Below, one piece after another: positions 6,401 through 12,960 of a DNA stretch of 12,960 bases. Origin of the DNA: an uncultured Lachnospiraceae bacterium. Its GTDB lineage: Bacteria; Bacillota; Clostridia; Lachnospirales; Lachnospiraceae. Location: contig CALZPS010000019.1 of assembly GCA_945827765.1 (NCBI GenBank), positions 1 through 12,960 of the forward strand, written 5' to 3'. How positions within the stretch are numbered: the stretch's first letter is position 1; each line of letters starts with the position of its first letter. The notes beneath the pieces are model-generated. The model was not told the origin of the DNA. It did no database searches and saw nothing but the letters and a program-made list of their open reading frames with translations. Both the position numbers and the translations under genes were made by a program.

Positions 6401-7621
6401 AGAAACCGCGACCGTTTCCCCCGCCGTCTTTCCTTCTGCGTCGGTCGTGACGGTTCCGGGCATCCCGATATAAGTGATATCAACATTTCCTTCAAAACAG
6501 GTGACGTTCGGCACTACATATAACGCAGTCTCCGGCATTTCAAACGAGAACAGGTTGTCCTCACTCTCCACTCTGGACAAGGTCTTTCCACTGCCTGCAT
6601 CCATCAAGGTGATGGAACGCACCACATAAGGTTCCTCCACAGAAACTATCAGATCCACTCTATCGCCATTCCGGAATTCCATCTCCAACTCGTCACTGTC
6701 TGCAAATGCCAGCGCTGCCTGCACGGATTCGCCAAGCATGACCCAATGGGATGTCTCCTGCTCTGTTTCCTGCCCCGTTTCAGCTGCAGCCCCTTCGCCG
6801 CCCGGCAGCTTATTTGCATATTCCTCGGCCAGTTCTTTCAAGTCTGCCCGTTTTTCGGCATCCGGTTCCTCGATAATGCTTATCATGGACACAGCCGCCG
6901 GTGATGCAAAGACAGCCATCCCCCCTGTTTCCGGGTCATAAACATAAGCATCTGCCGATAATGGAATCCCATTCATTGTAACAGCAATCTGCTCTGTATC
7001 AAGCCCCGGCTCTGAAAAAGCAATCACGCTTGTCAAACCCATATCCATCCGGCGAAACTCTGATAATGAAAGCTGCCCGTCTTTGACCACCGCCAAAGCC
7101 ACGGACTTTGAAAGTTTTTCCTGCGGCACTTCATACGCCAGTTCCGCACAGATACCGCTCTGGTAATCTTTTGCCGGAATATAGAGTATCCCGGTGTCTT
7201 CGTCGAGCAGATACCCTTCCACTTCGTTTCCTGCAGAATCCTTCAAAGAAAGGGTAACTGCCGATATCTCCGTATCATTGTGCATACTGTCCACATATGC
7301 CGTGTAATAGCTGTCGTTCTCGTCCAGACAATACACACCTGCGGCTCCCGCTATCCTATCACAACCCGCGAAAGAAATCCCCAGCTGCAGGACATCAATA
7401 AGCTTTGCGTTATCCGCATCCTCAGACACATACTTTTTATCGGCACATGACTTGATATACTCATCATACAAGGCTGCTATATCGCCCTGCGCAGCATTTT
7501 CAGTCTGTGCATCCGGTGTGGATGCAGATACCGACAGGAATGCCGCTGTACTGCCCCCGACAAGCAGGGACGCGGTCAGAACAACCGCCGCAATTCTATG
7601 AAATATATGCTTTTTGCGCAT
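3488..7621 (-). CDS. Giant sortase-anchored pilus tip/ancillary protein with NlpC/P60 domain and SpaA repeats
   Basis: A 1377-aa surface protein. Residue order: signal peptide 1-33; an unrecognised domain to about 270; an acidic Glu/Ala linker (274-293); two beta-sandwich repeats of the bacterial-repeat type ending in FSFEMP and YTFVMP (about 319-372, 387-457); and an NlpC/P60 papain-like domain (about 470-718). The NlpC/P60 domain shows NCTGFVWHAL with Cys552, LQPGDIIW, and HTGIYVGDGKWWHS with His672 and His684. Three tandem SpaA/CnaB repeats follow (723-1043), with E-boxes of the form GTYYVKE-TAS-GY, then two more divergent E-box domains (about 1047-1209 and 1219-1327). The protein ends with MPMTG (1338-1342), a membrane helix and a RWRKKK tail. 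I chose the ATG at 7621 because AGGAG (7631-7635) lies nine bases upstream and a signal peptide follows. The upstream Met at 7684 has neither. It is the last gene of the pilus operon, 67 nt after a sortase gene. It is probably a pilus tip or wall-anchored adhesin with hydrolase or transferase activity (inference). Confidence 0.88.
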   Translation of the reverse strand: MRKKHIFHRIAAVVLTASLLVGGSTAAFLSVSASTPDAQTENAAQGDIAALYDEYIKSCADKKYVSEDADNAKLIDVLQLGISFAGCDRIAGAAGVYCLDENDSYYTAYVDSMHNDTEISAVTLSLKDSAGNEVEGYLLDEDTGILYIPAKDYQSGICAELAYEVPQEKLSKSVALAVVKDGQLSLSEFRRMDMGLTSVIAFSEPGLDTEQIAVTMNGIPLSADAYVYDPETGGMAVFASPAAVSMISIIEEPDAEKRADLKELAEEYANKLPGGEGAAAETGQETEQETSHWVMLGESVQAALAFADSDELEMEFRNGDRVDLIVSVEEPYVVRSITLMDAGSGKTLSRVESEDNLFSFEMPETALYVVPNVTCFEGNVDITYIGMPGTVTTDAEGKTAGETVAVSVQPDDGCKMNWIAVYDGETGVEICVEETEEGYTFVMPDSGKASIEVEFAYDVEMYGVMTEFKYLANSTTCTYNGGYGYIGGRFGVTEKNVMNWLNSHRNDNYYLNTAYSVSSRNGGSDNRQPNGDTPTNMTYGYDDYAGVSSLNCTGFVWHALWRACTQTWGCDYNTAYNGIPAWGGIGAGNWSTFLRNNNYEYRTYFTKYGNTDFWSVVGMLTDITNDGYLQPGDIIWCWDANSGSPAVGYYDGNGYAINVGDGLSTASSDHHHTGIYVGDGKWWHSIRSSVYNSGIGATNQISDITAKTYCKAITVIKMSQTPGYLTLKKTSSNTSVTSGNSNYSLEGAAYGVYKDAACTQAAVEGFLANVFFTDAGGNCGKMELPPGTYYVKEATASPGYQLDSTVYTVNVTVNHTSAAPYVLNVKEVPQLAKVKVQKRSANAAITDGNANYSLQGAVYSIYSDAACTKRVTTMTTDASGNATSAGVAAGTYYVKETTASKGYKLCDGTDGSNKGVHTVTVSPGQTATFTCKEPLANGKLTLSKTSANPSLADGNSCYSLKGAVYTVYSDSACTKAVTTLTTDENGNTPTVDIAAGTYYVKETTASKGYLLCDGSLDGAGNGIHTVTVTAGTTAKVSCKEMPTDDPFSLTLQKMDYDTKQPKAKGITSLEGAVFELTYYTNIDGKTDGTPFRKWYFRTNDKGILNCANESYFVSNTTLHDGTVLKSDALYRVSGDTKIIYPLGTYCLKEVSAPKYYRLEGTMNFIENPGGRTDVNLGLKAIIMQPSNGSATQIYDGDHVMRGTISVENLAVNVYDRTENGSIKIIKLAADTNRPLAGVTFRLVGVEDGTEQTATTDSNGEIIWSDLIPQHYVVTEVSTVDGNTLLKDNIEITLPTELTAEEIETTGADINKAVYDKVSGKYCFYDMTCTIGNSVTFSMPMTGDSQTGLYFMLTAAFALIGFGIVLFRWRKKKAPMLS
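4493..5455 (-). repeat. three tandem SpaA/CnaB repeats of about 107 codons
   Basis: Three in-frame units at 5455-5135, 5128-4811 and 4810-4493 within the large surface-protein gene. Units two and three repeat with a 321-nt period and are very similar even at DNA level; for example GTCACAGTATGGA recurs at 4542 and 4863. Each encodes a Lys-containing first strand, Y(S)L-GA-Y-VY, an AACT/SACT motif and the E-box GTYYVKE. Units two and three add LCDG and TCKE/SCKE cysteines that the first lacks, so two and three are probably the most recent duplication. Confidence 0.85.
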
Positions 7622-7640
7622 TTTGTCATTCTCCTCTCTG

Positions 7641-7676
7641 TCAGGGATTTCCGGATTCTTGCTCCGGAAGTCCTGA
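7641..7676 (-). promoter_or_regulatory. intercistronic hairpin before the large surface-protein gene
   Basis: TTCCGGA (7649-7655) pairs with TCCGGAA (7663-7669) around a 7-nt loop. After a 3/2 internal bulge, TCAGG (7641-7645) pairs with CCTGA (7672-7676). It fills most of the 67-nt gap between the second sortase and the surface-protein gene and ends five bases before the ribosome site (7631-7635). No T-run follows on the minus strand, so it is not a plain terminator. It may be an RNA processing or stabilising element, or modulate translation. Confidence 0.6.
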
Positions 7677-7688
7677 CGAATCAATCAT

Positions 7689-8624
7689 TTAACTGGATTT
7701 TGTGCGCCATCGCCATAACCGTGCGGCCATCATAATTGCCATCAGCATCAGCAGAACCGCGCAGCCTCGCCGAAGAAGATATTCCATGCGGATATCCTCT
7801 GTTGAAGATTTATACAGCTTTCCGTTTGATGCCTCAATCGCTCCGTTTTGTCCGGCACTTCCCGCCCCGTCCGCTCCGGATACAGTCACTTCCTCATCCG
7901 CGCTTTCATCCCGCTCACAGTACACCACGTAGCGCATTTTATCGATGGTATTGGCTGCGTATGGGTGGCAGGTCATCAATGTGACCATGTCGCGCCCTTT
8001 TTGTATTTTTACCGCATCGATATCGTAGGGCTGAATGATGTCAATGAAACACACCCGGTACGTCAAAATCTCCCACGGATTTCTGATGCGCACAACATCT
8101 CCGACCTTAAGCTGTTCAATCTCACGAAAATACGGAGAACCATAGTATCCCCGGTGACCGGCGATGACACAGTTGGTGTCCTCCCCGCCAATCGGCAGGG
8201 AAGTCTGCCCCATGACGGCAGCACCTTTTATCAGATTCCTTTCGGACGCTCCCAGATAGAGGGCAAGCATTGTGTCCATCGCCGGAATATCAACATAACC
8301 AAACACCCCATCCTCGGATGACGCCAACTCCGGCGGAGACTGTTCACAGCTCCATGCATCTTTCAAACCTGACTGTCCTTCTTCACAGATGCTCCGGTTA
8401 TATGTCAGGCATTCCTGATAGAGTGTGTCTTCTTCCTTGATCATACTTGCTACAGTTTTTTCCTCCTTGTTTTTCGTGTACTGAATTTCAGTACGTTCCT
8501 CAAACTCCTGAATCATGTTTTCTGTCTGCCTCTCCAGCAGCCATGTGCTGATATCGGGATAAAAACAGATTCCGATACCGGACAGGAACAAGATAATTCC
8601 AATCAGATTTCTAAACTTTTCCAT
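7689..8624 (-). CDS. Class C-like sortase, divergent (second pilus sortase)
   Basis: A 311-aa cysteine transpeptidase with an N-terminal membrane helix (about 5-22) and a C-terminal one (about 283-302), the two-helix layout of pilin-polymerising class C sortases. Catalytic residues visible are His157 in AGHRG, Cys219 in TLMTCHPY and probably Arg231 in MRYVVYC. Two oddities stand out. First, the lid position that reads DPF in the neighbouring sortase reads DAW here (89-91, LKDAW). Second, the Cys-to-Arg distance is 12 residues against 9 in the neighbour, so about three residues (in ANTIDKM) are inserted. The start overlaps the upstream sortase by 14 nt, with AAGGA nine bases before the ATG. 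Directly followed by the large surface-protein gene, it probably handles that substrate or its joining to the pilus (inference). Confidence 0.9.
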   Translation of the reverse strand: MEKFRNLIGIILFLSGIGICFYPDISTWLLERQTENMIQEFEERTEIQYTKNKEEKTVASMIKEEDTLYQECLTYNRSICEEGQSGLKDAWSCEQSPPELASSEDGVFGYVDIPAMDTMLALYLGASERNLIKGAAVMGQTSLPIGGEDTNCVIAGHRGYYGSPYFREIEQLKVGDVVRIRNPWEILTYRVCFIDIIQPYDIDAVKIQKGRDMVTLMTCHPYAANTIDKMRYVVYCERDESADEEVTVSGADGAGSAGQNGAIEASNGKLYKSSTEDIRMEYLLRRGCAVLLMLMAIMMAARLWRWRTKSS

Positions 8625-9579
8625 CCTGCCCTGTCCTTTTTATTGTTATTGTCCTTTTTCTCATTCTTTTTCTGATCCTTCTCATTTTTCTTTTCCTTCT
8701 GATCTTTCTTATCCTTACCGATAGTGCCCACATTTTCATACATGCATAAAGTACAAGCACCAGAAGCAGTCCGGCAAGAACAGCCCGTTTGTATGACCGC
8801 ATCCACTGCGACTGATTCCCGGCATCACTCTCCGCGGCTGACTCCGCCTCCTTTTGTACTTCTTCTGAATATTCTGTGCGCTCTCCCGTCACCAACAAAC
8901 GGTGTGTGTTTACACCATACGGAGTGCACGTAAGCAGCGTCACAATATCCCGTCCTTTCTGGATGGAAAGGGGTTCTGTCTCCTCCGGCAGAACGACCTG
9001 TATACTGCACACGCTGTAAGCCAGCGTCCGGTCAAGCACATGGAGAAAGAATATATCGCCTTCTTTCAATTCCGTCAAATCCGTAAACATTTTTGCCGTG
9101 CTAAGCCCGGTATGAGCGGAGATGACCGCATGTGCGCTCTCCCCTCCAATTGGAAAGGATGAGCCTTCCAGATGTCCCGCACCTTTTTTCAGCACTGTTT
9201 CCGATGTCCCGTGATAAACCGGAAGGCACACGTCGATTTTCGGTATATCAACAGAGCACATAACTTGCGTACCATCAATGGAAAGCACCGATTCATATGC
9301 AATATCCCTGCCGTTTTCATCCGTAAAGGTAAATGGGTCCGTCAAGACCACCTTCGTCTTGGCAAGCCGCTCATTATACTGTGAGGCATTTTCCCACATA
9401 CGCTCTGTATCCGCTCTATCCAGCCCGCAGGCTTTTTCCTCATATGCATCCACCGTGGAATCTACACTGCGCTCATGCAGCCAGTTACCAATCCATGGAT
9501 ATGCCATCAGACACAGCCCGGCGCATATAGTCAACAGGGGAAGGATGCACCGCCCCATCTCTCTGAAATGTTTCCCCAT
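8611..9579 (-). CDS. Class C pilin sortase
   Basis: A 322-aa class C sortase, the enzyme type that cleaves LPxTG-like signals of pilins and joins them to a pilin-motif lysine. Residues: membrane helix about 12-30; lid motif DPF at 81-83 (LTDPFTF), typical of class C; DIPKID strand 111-116; His156 in SAHTG; Cys218 and Arg227 in TLLTCTPYGVNTHRLLVTG; second membrane helix about 266-284. The C-terminal tail 287-315 is almost pure Arg/Lys (IRKIRRKRKMRRIRKRMRKR), much more basic than a normal stop-transfer tail, and is encoded by a repetitive purine tract (about 8635-8718). The ATG follows the pilin stop by a single base and no clear ribosome site precedes it, so translation probably depends on coupling to the pilin gene. 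It is the likely polymerase for the LPLTGG backbone pilin. Confidence 0.94.
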   Translation of the reverse strand: MGKHFREMGRCILPLLTICAGLCLMAYPWIGNWLHERSVDSTVDAYEEKACGLDRADTERMWENASQYNERLAKTKVVLTDPFTFTDENGRDIAYESVLSIDGTQVMCSVDIPKIDVCLPVYHGTSETVLKKGAGHLEGSSFPIGGESAHAVISAHTGLSTAKMFTDLTELKEGDIFFLHVLDRTLAYSVCSIQVVLPEETEPLSIQKGRDIVTLLTCTPYGVNTHRLLVTGERTEYSEEVQKEAESAAESDAGNQSQWMRSYKRAVLAGLLLVLVLYACMKMWALSVRIRKIRRKRKMRRIRKRMRKRTITIKRTGQDGKV

Positions 9580-9580
9580 G

Positions 9581-12058
9581 CTAAATCAAATGAGACTTGC
9601 GTGCTGATTTTTTGGCACTATGGTTTCCTTTCTTTCTGCAGATGATATAAAATCCTGACGCAGCAACCAGCACGCCGATAATGGTCACCGCATAAAGCCC
9701 GTTTCCACCAGTCAGTGGAAGAAGGAAGTTCTTATTATTCTGCACTTTTATCACGACAGTCGCATTGGCAGAATCATATTCGTCTGTAATGTTTCCTTTG
9801 GTATAAGTATGTACCCGCAATGTTGATGTTACATTATCCACAGATGCAGATGCCGGCTGCACAGTTCCTACAAACATATCCGTCTTTCCGATAGTACGTC
9901 CGTTTGCCAGTTCAACGGCCGGTCTTGCTGCATCTGTACCCGTCAGCGCATCCCTGCCTGCCGTCACCAGTTCGCCGTTCTCGTTATAAATTCCGCCGTG
10001 GTAGTATGCCACGATTGCCGCGATATCGTCTGCAGTCATTCCTGTAACTCCGGCAACGGATGCAATGACTTCACGGTCTGTTGAAGTGATGTCGATCACG
10101 ATCTGTTCTTTCAGCAGGGTATATCCGTCATCGGTAGCAATTTCGCTTAACTGGTACTTGTCCGCCTCGAGACCATTTATTTGCAGCGAACCATCTGCAG
10201 CATTCGGAACAAATGTAGTGCCCTTTACCTCATCTGTTGTCTTTCCGGTTACATAGTACACTCCGTCAGAGTCCTTTCTGGCCACAACATAATACGCATC
10301 CGTGCTGTTGTAGAGTTTAAACTGTACGTTTGCAAACTCGCCCTGATTGTCAGAGAACGTCTTTGTCAGGTCAATGCTGTAGCAATATACATAATTGCGA
10401 TCTTCCAGTATATTGTAATAGCCATCGGATGTACGGCTCCAGGTAAGGATGACATTATTCTCATTTCCATCATCGCCGAGTACTACAGTGTCATCTGAAT
10501 TAACTGTCGCGGTATAGTATACCACCATGTAATAGTCAGACAATCCGTTCAGGTCTGCAATCGCCTCAGGGGTGTTGCTGTTGCCGTTCGTGCCGTTTAC
10601 TATTTCCAGTCCTGCCTCGGTCAGGCTGACAGTCAGCTTTGTGGAACCATCTGTTCTGTCAGTTCCGGTACCCGGGTCGGTTACGGTCACTGCCGCATAA
10701 TTCTGTGCATATTTCCCATCGGAGAGGTCCCAGATCAGGTCTGCATTTGCCGTGTTGTTCGCATTTGCATCCGCCGCTGTATGGTAGATTGCAATTTTCA
10801 CGTCACGGTTGTAAGTAATACCTTCCGACAGAATGTCCGTAAAGGTGTACTCACTTAAGAATGTCGCCTTGGAAGTGATGTGCGGCAGCTTGGATACCAG
10901 AATGTAGTCCAGCACATCACCCTCGGATGCGGTTGTCGTATCCCGGTATTCATAATCCGTACTGTATCCTGCGCCGTTTTTTCCGGCTGTCGTGCCATCC
11001 ACAGTATAACCGCCGCGGTTTGCAATGTATGCTGCATCGTCTGCATCTGCTGTATTTTCCGCATTCGTGTCATCGTTGTAAACTACCAGTGAATCAGAAT
11101 CATTCAGGGATACATAATCACTGCCGGAATCTACAGTGCCATTCTTGTCCGCTGCGAGTGTATTGCTGTAAGCATTTCTCACGCTCTTGTCCAGTGTCGG
11201 GTTACCGGTCTGGTTCTTTGGATAGCATACCATGTCGTACAGCCACTGATCACCACTCATGTTCGTGAACGGGAGAGATACGAACCACGGGTTTACCGTG
11301 TCTGTAACCTGCTCCGGAACTTCTGTTTCCACTACCAGATAAAGGCCAAGTTCCAGTCCTTCGACGTGGGCATACCCATTCTCATCTGTCTTCGGCATGT
11401 TCTTGACGATGCTGCGGGTATTCTGGTCCGTTGTGGAATCCATGGTACCGTAATCGTAGAAATAGCTCTCCAGAGCATCCTTTGCCAGTACATCATCTGC
11501 CGCCAGAATTGCTGCAAGGGCATCACTTAACTGCTGGCTGGTATAATGGTACACGCCGGCTGCACTGCAGGGGAATGCCTCTCCTGCGCCATCCATGACA
11601 ACTGCCTCAGACGCTGTAAGATGCAGGATCGTTGCCAGATCGGTCGGAATCTCGTAAACGACCTCCACGAAAGATTCCGGTGCACCGGTCATACTGTGAG
11701 TCTCAATATTTCCCACACGCAGGTAAGAAAACTGCACCCCTTTCATACCATAGCCTGCCAGCGCATCCTGCACTCTGGTATCCGTCTCACCGGTCGCCTC
11801 ATATGTTCCTTCCTGATAATCTCCTGCCGCCTCTGCCGCCGTGATATCATATTTATAAATGCTAAGTGAACCCGTCTTTGACATATCGATGATATCCGCG
11901 TTAATCAAATCATTCCTCGTGGCAGTATTGTTTGCCGGGTCTGTTGATGTCGCCGCAAGAGTCGTCACGGCGGGAAAGGCTACCATCACAGCCGCCATCA
12001 TGGCAGCACCTATTCTTTTTATTATCTCTTTCTGTTTTATCATTTCTTTCTTTTTCAT
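9581..12058 (-). CDS. Major (backbone) pilin, SpaH/EbpB-like, isopeptide-forming, LPLTGG-anchored
   Basis: An 825-aa sortase-assembled pilin. It has a signal peptide (about 1-36, basic then hydrophobic, ending TTLAA); an N-terminal domain starting GSLSIYKYD and ending with E-box-like LYLVVETEVPE (Glu244); a pilin motif MVCYPKN (YPKN at 279-282, Lys281 the expected acceptor for polymerisation); and a D2-type domain (about 375-570, from EGDVLDYILVSKLP). A C-terminal CnaB-like domain holds the E-box KYQLSEIATDDGY (Glu639) and a final strand VIKVQNN. The sorting signal is LPLTGG (780-785) plus helix and basic tail. At 825 aa it is longer than most such pilins (about 450-650). Extra length lies in an Asp/Ala/Asn-rich insert (about 316-372) and an insert near 665-745. 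The start is uncertain: a TTG immediately precedes the ATG at 12058, another ATG lies at 12043, and no ribosome site has normal spacing. It is translated just ahead of its sortase. Confidence 0.93.
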   Translation of the reverse strand: MKKKEMIKQKEIIKRIGAAMMAAVMVAFPAVTTLAATSTDPANNTATRNDLINADIIDMSKTGSLSIYKYDITAAEAAGDYQEGTYEATGETDTRVQDALAGYGMKGVQFSYLRVGNIETHSMTGAPESFVEVVYEIPTDLATILHLTASEAVVMDGAGEAFPCSAAGVYHYTSQQLSDALAAILAADDVLAKDALESYFYDYGTMDSTTDQNTRSIVKNMPKTDENGYAHVEGLELGLYLVVETEVPEQVTDTVNPWFVSLPFTNMSGDQWLYDMVCYPKNQTGNPTLDKSVRNAYSNTLAADKNGTVDSGSDYVSLNDSDSLVVYNDDTNAENTADADDAAYIANRGGYTVDGTTAGKNGAGYSTDYEYRDTTTASEGDVLDYILVSKLPHITSKATFLSEYTFTDILSEGITYNRDVKIAIYHTAADANANNTANADLIWDLSDGKYAQNYAAVTVTDPGTGTDRTDGSTKLTVSLTEAGLEIVNGTNGNSNTPEAIADLNGLSDYYMVVYYTATVNSDDTVVLGDDGNENNVILTWSRTSDGYYNILEDRNYVYCYSIDLTKTFSDNQGEFANVQFKLYNSTDAYYVVARKDSDGVYYVTGKTTDEVKGTTFVPNAADGSLQINGLEADKYQLSEIATDDGYTLLKEQIVIDITSTDREVIASVAGVTGMTADDIAAIVAYYHGGIYNENGELVTAGRDALTGTDAARPAVELANGRTIGKTDMFVGTVQPASASVDNVTSTLRVHTYTKGNITDEYDSANATVVIKVQNNKNFLLPLTGGNGLYAVTIIGVLVAASGFYIICRKKGNHSAKKSARKSHLI

Positions 12059-12070
12059 CAATCAATTTGT

Positions 12071-12100
12071 GGGAAGTCCGACCGGGCCTCCCTTCTCCTT
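12071..12100 (-). promoter_or_regulatory. ribosome-site region with hairpin before the pilin start
   Basis: On the minus strand a strong AAGGAG (12095-12100) lies 36 nt before the ATG at 12058, too far for direct use. Between them GGGAGG (12087-12092) can pair with CTTCCC (12071-12076) in a 6-bp stem (one G-U) with a 10-nt loop. Folding would bring AAGGAG to within about 14 nt of the start while hiding the second purine box. Whether this tunes pilin translation is inference. Confidence 0.4.
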
Positions 12101-12106
12101 TCTCGT

Positions 12107-12134
12107 ATACTAAAGGCTCCAAAACTCGAACCAA
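12107..12134 (-). promoter_or_regulatory. possible promoter for the pilus genes
   Basis: In the 89-bp gap between the DUF5688-like gene and the pilin, TTGGTT (12129-12134) and TAGTAT (12107-12112) are spaced 16 bp on the minus strand. Both match the consensus poorly. The pilus genes might equally be transcribed from further upstream, beyond the contig end. Confidence 0.2.
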
Positions 12135-12147
12135 TTTGATATATTTC

Positions 12148-12915
12148 CTATTTTGATAAAGCAAGTTTTCCGGTTTTACGCTCATAGAAATAAGCATGGT
12201 TACTGAGGACTTCCTCTGCAGCCACCTGCGTCTCGTTAATTTCTGTCACCATTGCCTCCATCTCACCTTGTTCCATACTGTATGATTCAGGTACAACGAT
12301 CACCTCATGAACACTACTCGGAAGCACATAGAAATCTTCTCCGATTACATCCCCCACCATCTCCAGTACGTGTGGATATAAGATGCACGCAGCCCCAAAG
12401 CTGCGCAAATGATTTGACAGCACATACATAAAGTCCTGTTCTTCCTCCACCGGAATCTGCTGTTCTTCCTCCACCGAAATCTTCTGCTCGCCCAACACCT
12501 GGTTCTCTTCTTTTTCTTTCAGAAGATTTTGCCTTTTCTTCTGTCCGGAAGGATGCATGATTTCTTCCACCGTCTGTTTCACCGTATATAGTTCCGCAGG
12601 GAGCAAACGAATCATATTTTCCCCTGCGGCCTCATAAATATCGGTCTTTCCCACATTCCACATCCGCAGATGCTCATTTTTGATGAGCATTGTCGCTGTT
12701 CCTCTATCCCTGACATTCAACAAGACATAAAATACGATACTCAGATCCAGAAACGGCAGATTAGGAAGTTCCCGCAGCTGTTTCTCGTTTTGCTTTGTAT
12801 TAATCAGTTTAAATACGATTTTTTCGCGTATCTGTTCAAAATGCTCCAGCATATAAACTCCTGTCGGAGTCTCCGATTCCGCATCCTGATAGCACTCCAG
12901 AATGTCATCTATGAC
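12148..12915 (-). CDS. DUF5688-like protein, 5'-truncated
   Basis: 255 residues remain, starting VIDDILECYQD; an apparent MYKRQ start in front is adapter translation. The order of motifs is what I know from DUF5688, a family of unknown function frequent in Lachnospiraceae: FEQIREKIVFKLINTKQN, then FLDLSIVFYVLL, NEHLRMW, ENMIRLLPAEL, and later SFGAACILYPHVLEM, FYVLPSSVHEVIVVPE and a C-terminal EVLSNHAYFY. No signal peptide, membrane segment or sorting signal is visible, so it is probably cytoplasmic. An acidic, repeat-bearing linker (EKEENQ to VEEEQD) splits the two conserved halves. About 60-90 N-terminal residues are probably missing. It runs in the same direction as the pilus genes, 89 bp upstream of the pilin. 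A functional link is possible but unproven, since the family also occurs away from pili. Confidence 0.78.
   Translation of the reverse strand, partial: VIDDILECYQDAESETPTGVYMLEHFEQIREKIVFKLINTKQNEKQLRELPNLPFLDLSIVFYVLLNVRDRGTATMLIKNEHLRMWNVGKTDIYEAAGENMIRLLPAELYTVKQTVEEIMHPSGQKKRQNLLKEKEENQVLGEQKISVEEEQQIPVEEEQDFMYVLSNHLRSFGAACILYPHVLEMVGDVIGEDFYVLPSSVHEVIVVPESYSMEQGEMEAMVTEINETQVAAEEVLSNHAYFYERKTGKLALSK
12436..12483 (-). repeat. 24-bp tandem duplication in the DUF5688-like gene
   Basis: Two adjacent 24-nt units (12436-12459 and 12460-12483) agree at 22 of 24 bases. In frame they encode KISVEEEQ and QIPVEEEQ in the acidic linker. The duplication keeps the frame and looks recent, so copy number may vary between strains. 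Confidence 0.9.
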
Positions 12916-12960
12916 CTGTCTCTTATACACATCTGACGCTGCCGACGATACTCCTTGTGT
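12916..12960. other. Illumina Nextera adapter (artefact, not genomic)
   Basis: Reverse complement of 1-45: mosaic end at 12916-12934, rest of the adapter to 12948, index (TACTCCTT, reverse complement of AAGGAGTA) at 12949-12956 and GTGT at 12957-12960. It creates the artefact start MYKRQ on the minus strand and the end SLIHI on the plus strand. Confidence 0.97.

Noticed and set aside
5948..6523. Long + strand reading frame of 191 codons opposite the NlpC/P60 region
   Set aside because: Antisense shadow of a well-supported gene; composition is Arg/His/Cys-rich as expected from reverse reading, and no family is recognisable.
7622..7684. Earlier Met start for the large surface protein
   Set aside because: The added 21 residues are hydrophilic, lie over the hairpin, and have no ribosome site; the ATG at 7621 has AGGAG at good spacing and a signal peptide.
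8603..8806. Lys-rich minus-strand reading frame across the sortase junction
   Set aside because: It is an alternative frame of the purine tract overlapping both sortase genes, with no ribosome site; kept only as evidence of repeat slippage.
1..12960. 45-bp perfect terminal inverted repeats, as in a transposon or linear element
   Set aside because: They are Nextera adapter with the Tn5 mosaic end and an index; no transposase is encoded inside.

Overview
The window is a metagenome- or isolate-assembly contig from a Gram-positive, low-to-mid GC gut-type Bacillota, most likely a Lachnospiraceae member. The basis is the style of the proteins: a 7TM-type HD-GYP phosphodiesterase, a DUF5688-like protein, SpaA/CnaB-repeat surface proteins with sortase signals, and strong Shine-Dalgarno sites. 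Genus cannot be fixed by eye. Both ends (1-45 and 12916-12960) are Illumina Nextera adapter, not genome. The biological sequence is therefore 46-12915, and the first and last genes are truncated by the end of the assembly.

Left part, 46-3472: a 5'-truncated membrane HD-GYP c-di-GMP phosphodiesterase (+). A tRNA-Arg(CCG) follows on the minus strand, with a hairpin downstream and A-tracts upstream. Then comes a two-gene + strand unit: a MarR repressor overlapping by 4 nt a DHA2-type 14-TM drug exporter. A textbook sigma-A promoter drives the pair, and two identical 12-bp palindromic operator copies 22 bp apart overlap it. The unit ends in a strong intrinsic terminator at 3437-3472.

Right part, 3488-12915, entirely minus strand: a sortase-assembled pilus locus. 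In transcription order it holds a truncated DUF5688-like cytoplasmic protein, a large backbone pilin (YPKN pilin motif, two E-boxes, LPLTGG), a class C sortase with a DPF lid, a second divergent class C-like sortase (DAW at the lid position, CHPY active site), and a 1377-aa surface protein. That last protein carries an NlpC/P60 papain-fold domain with an intact-looking Cys-His-His triad, at least three Cys-containing SpaA/CnaB repeats plus two more E-box domains, and an MPMTG sorting signal. The first sortase probably polymerises the backbone. The second may attach or order the large ancillary/tip protein encoded next to it. The pilus operon and the MarR-MFS operon converge on a 111-bp gap that has a terminator for the + strand only.

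The most interesting element is the peptidase-like domain built into a pilus subunit, together with the divergent second sortase beside it.
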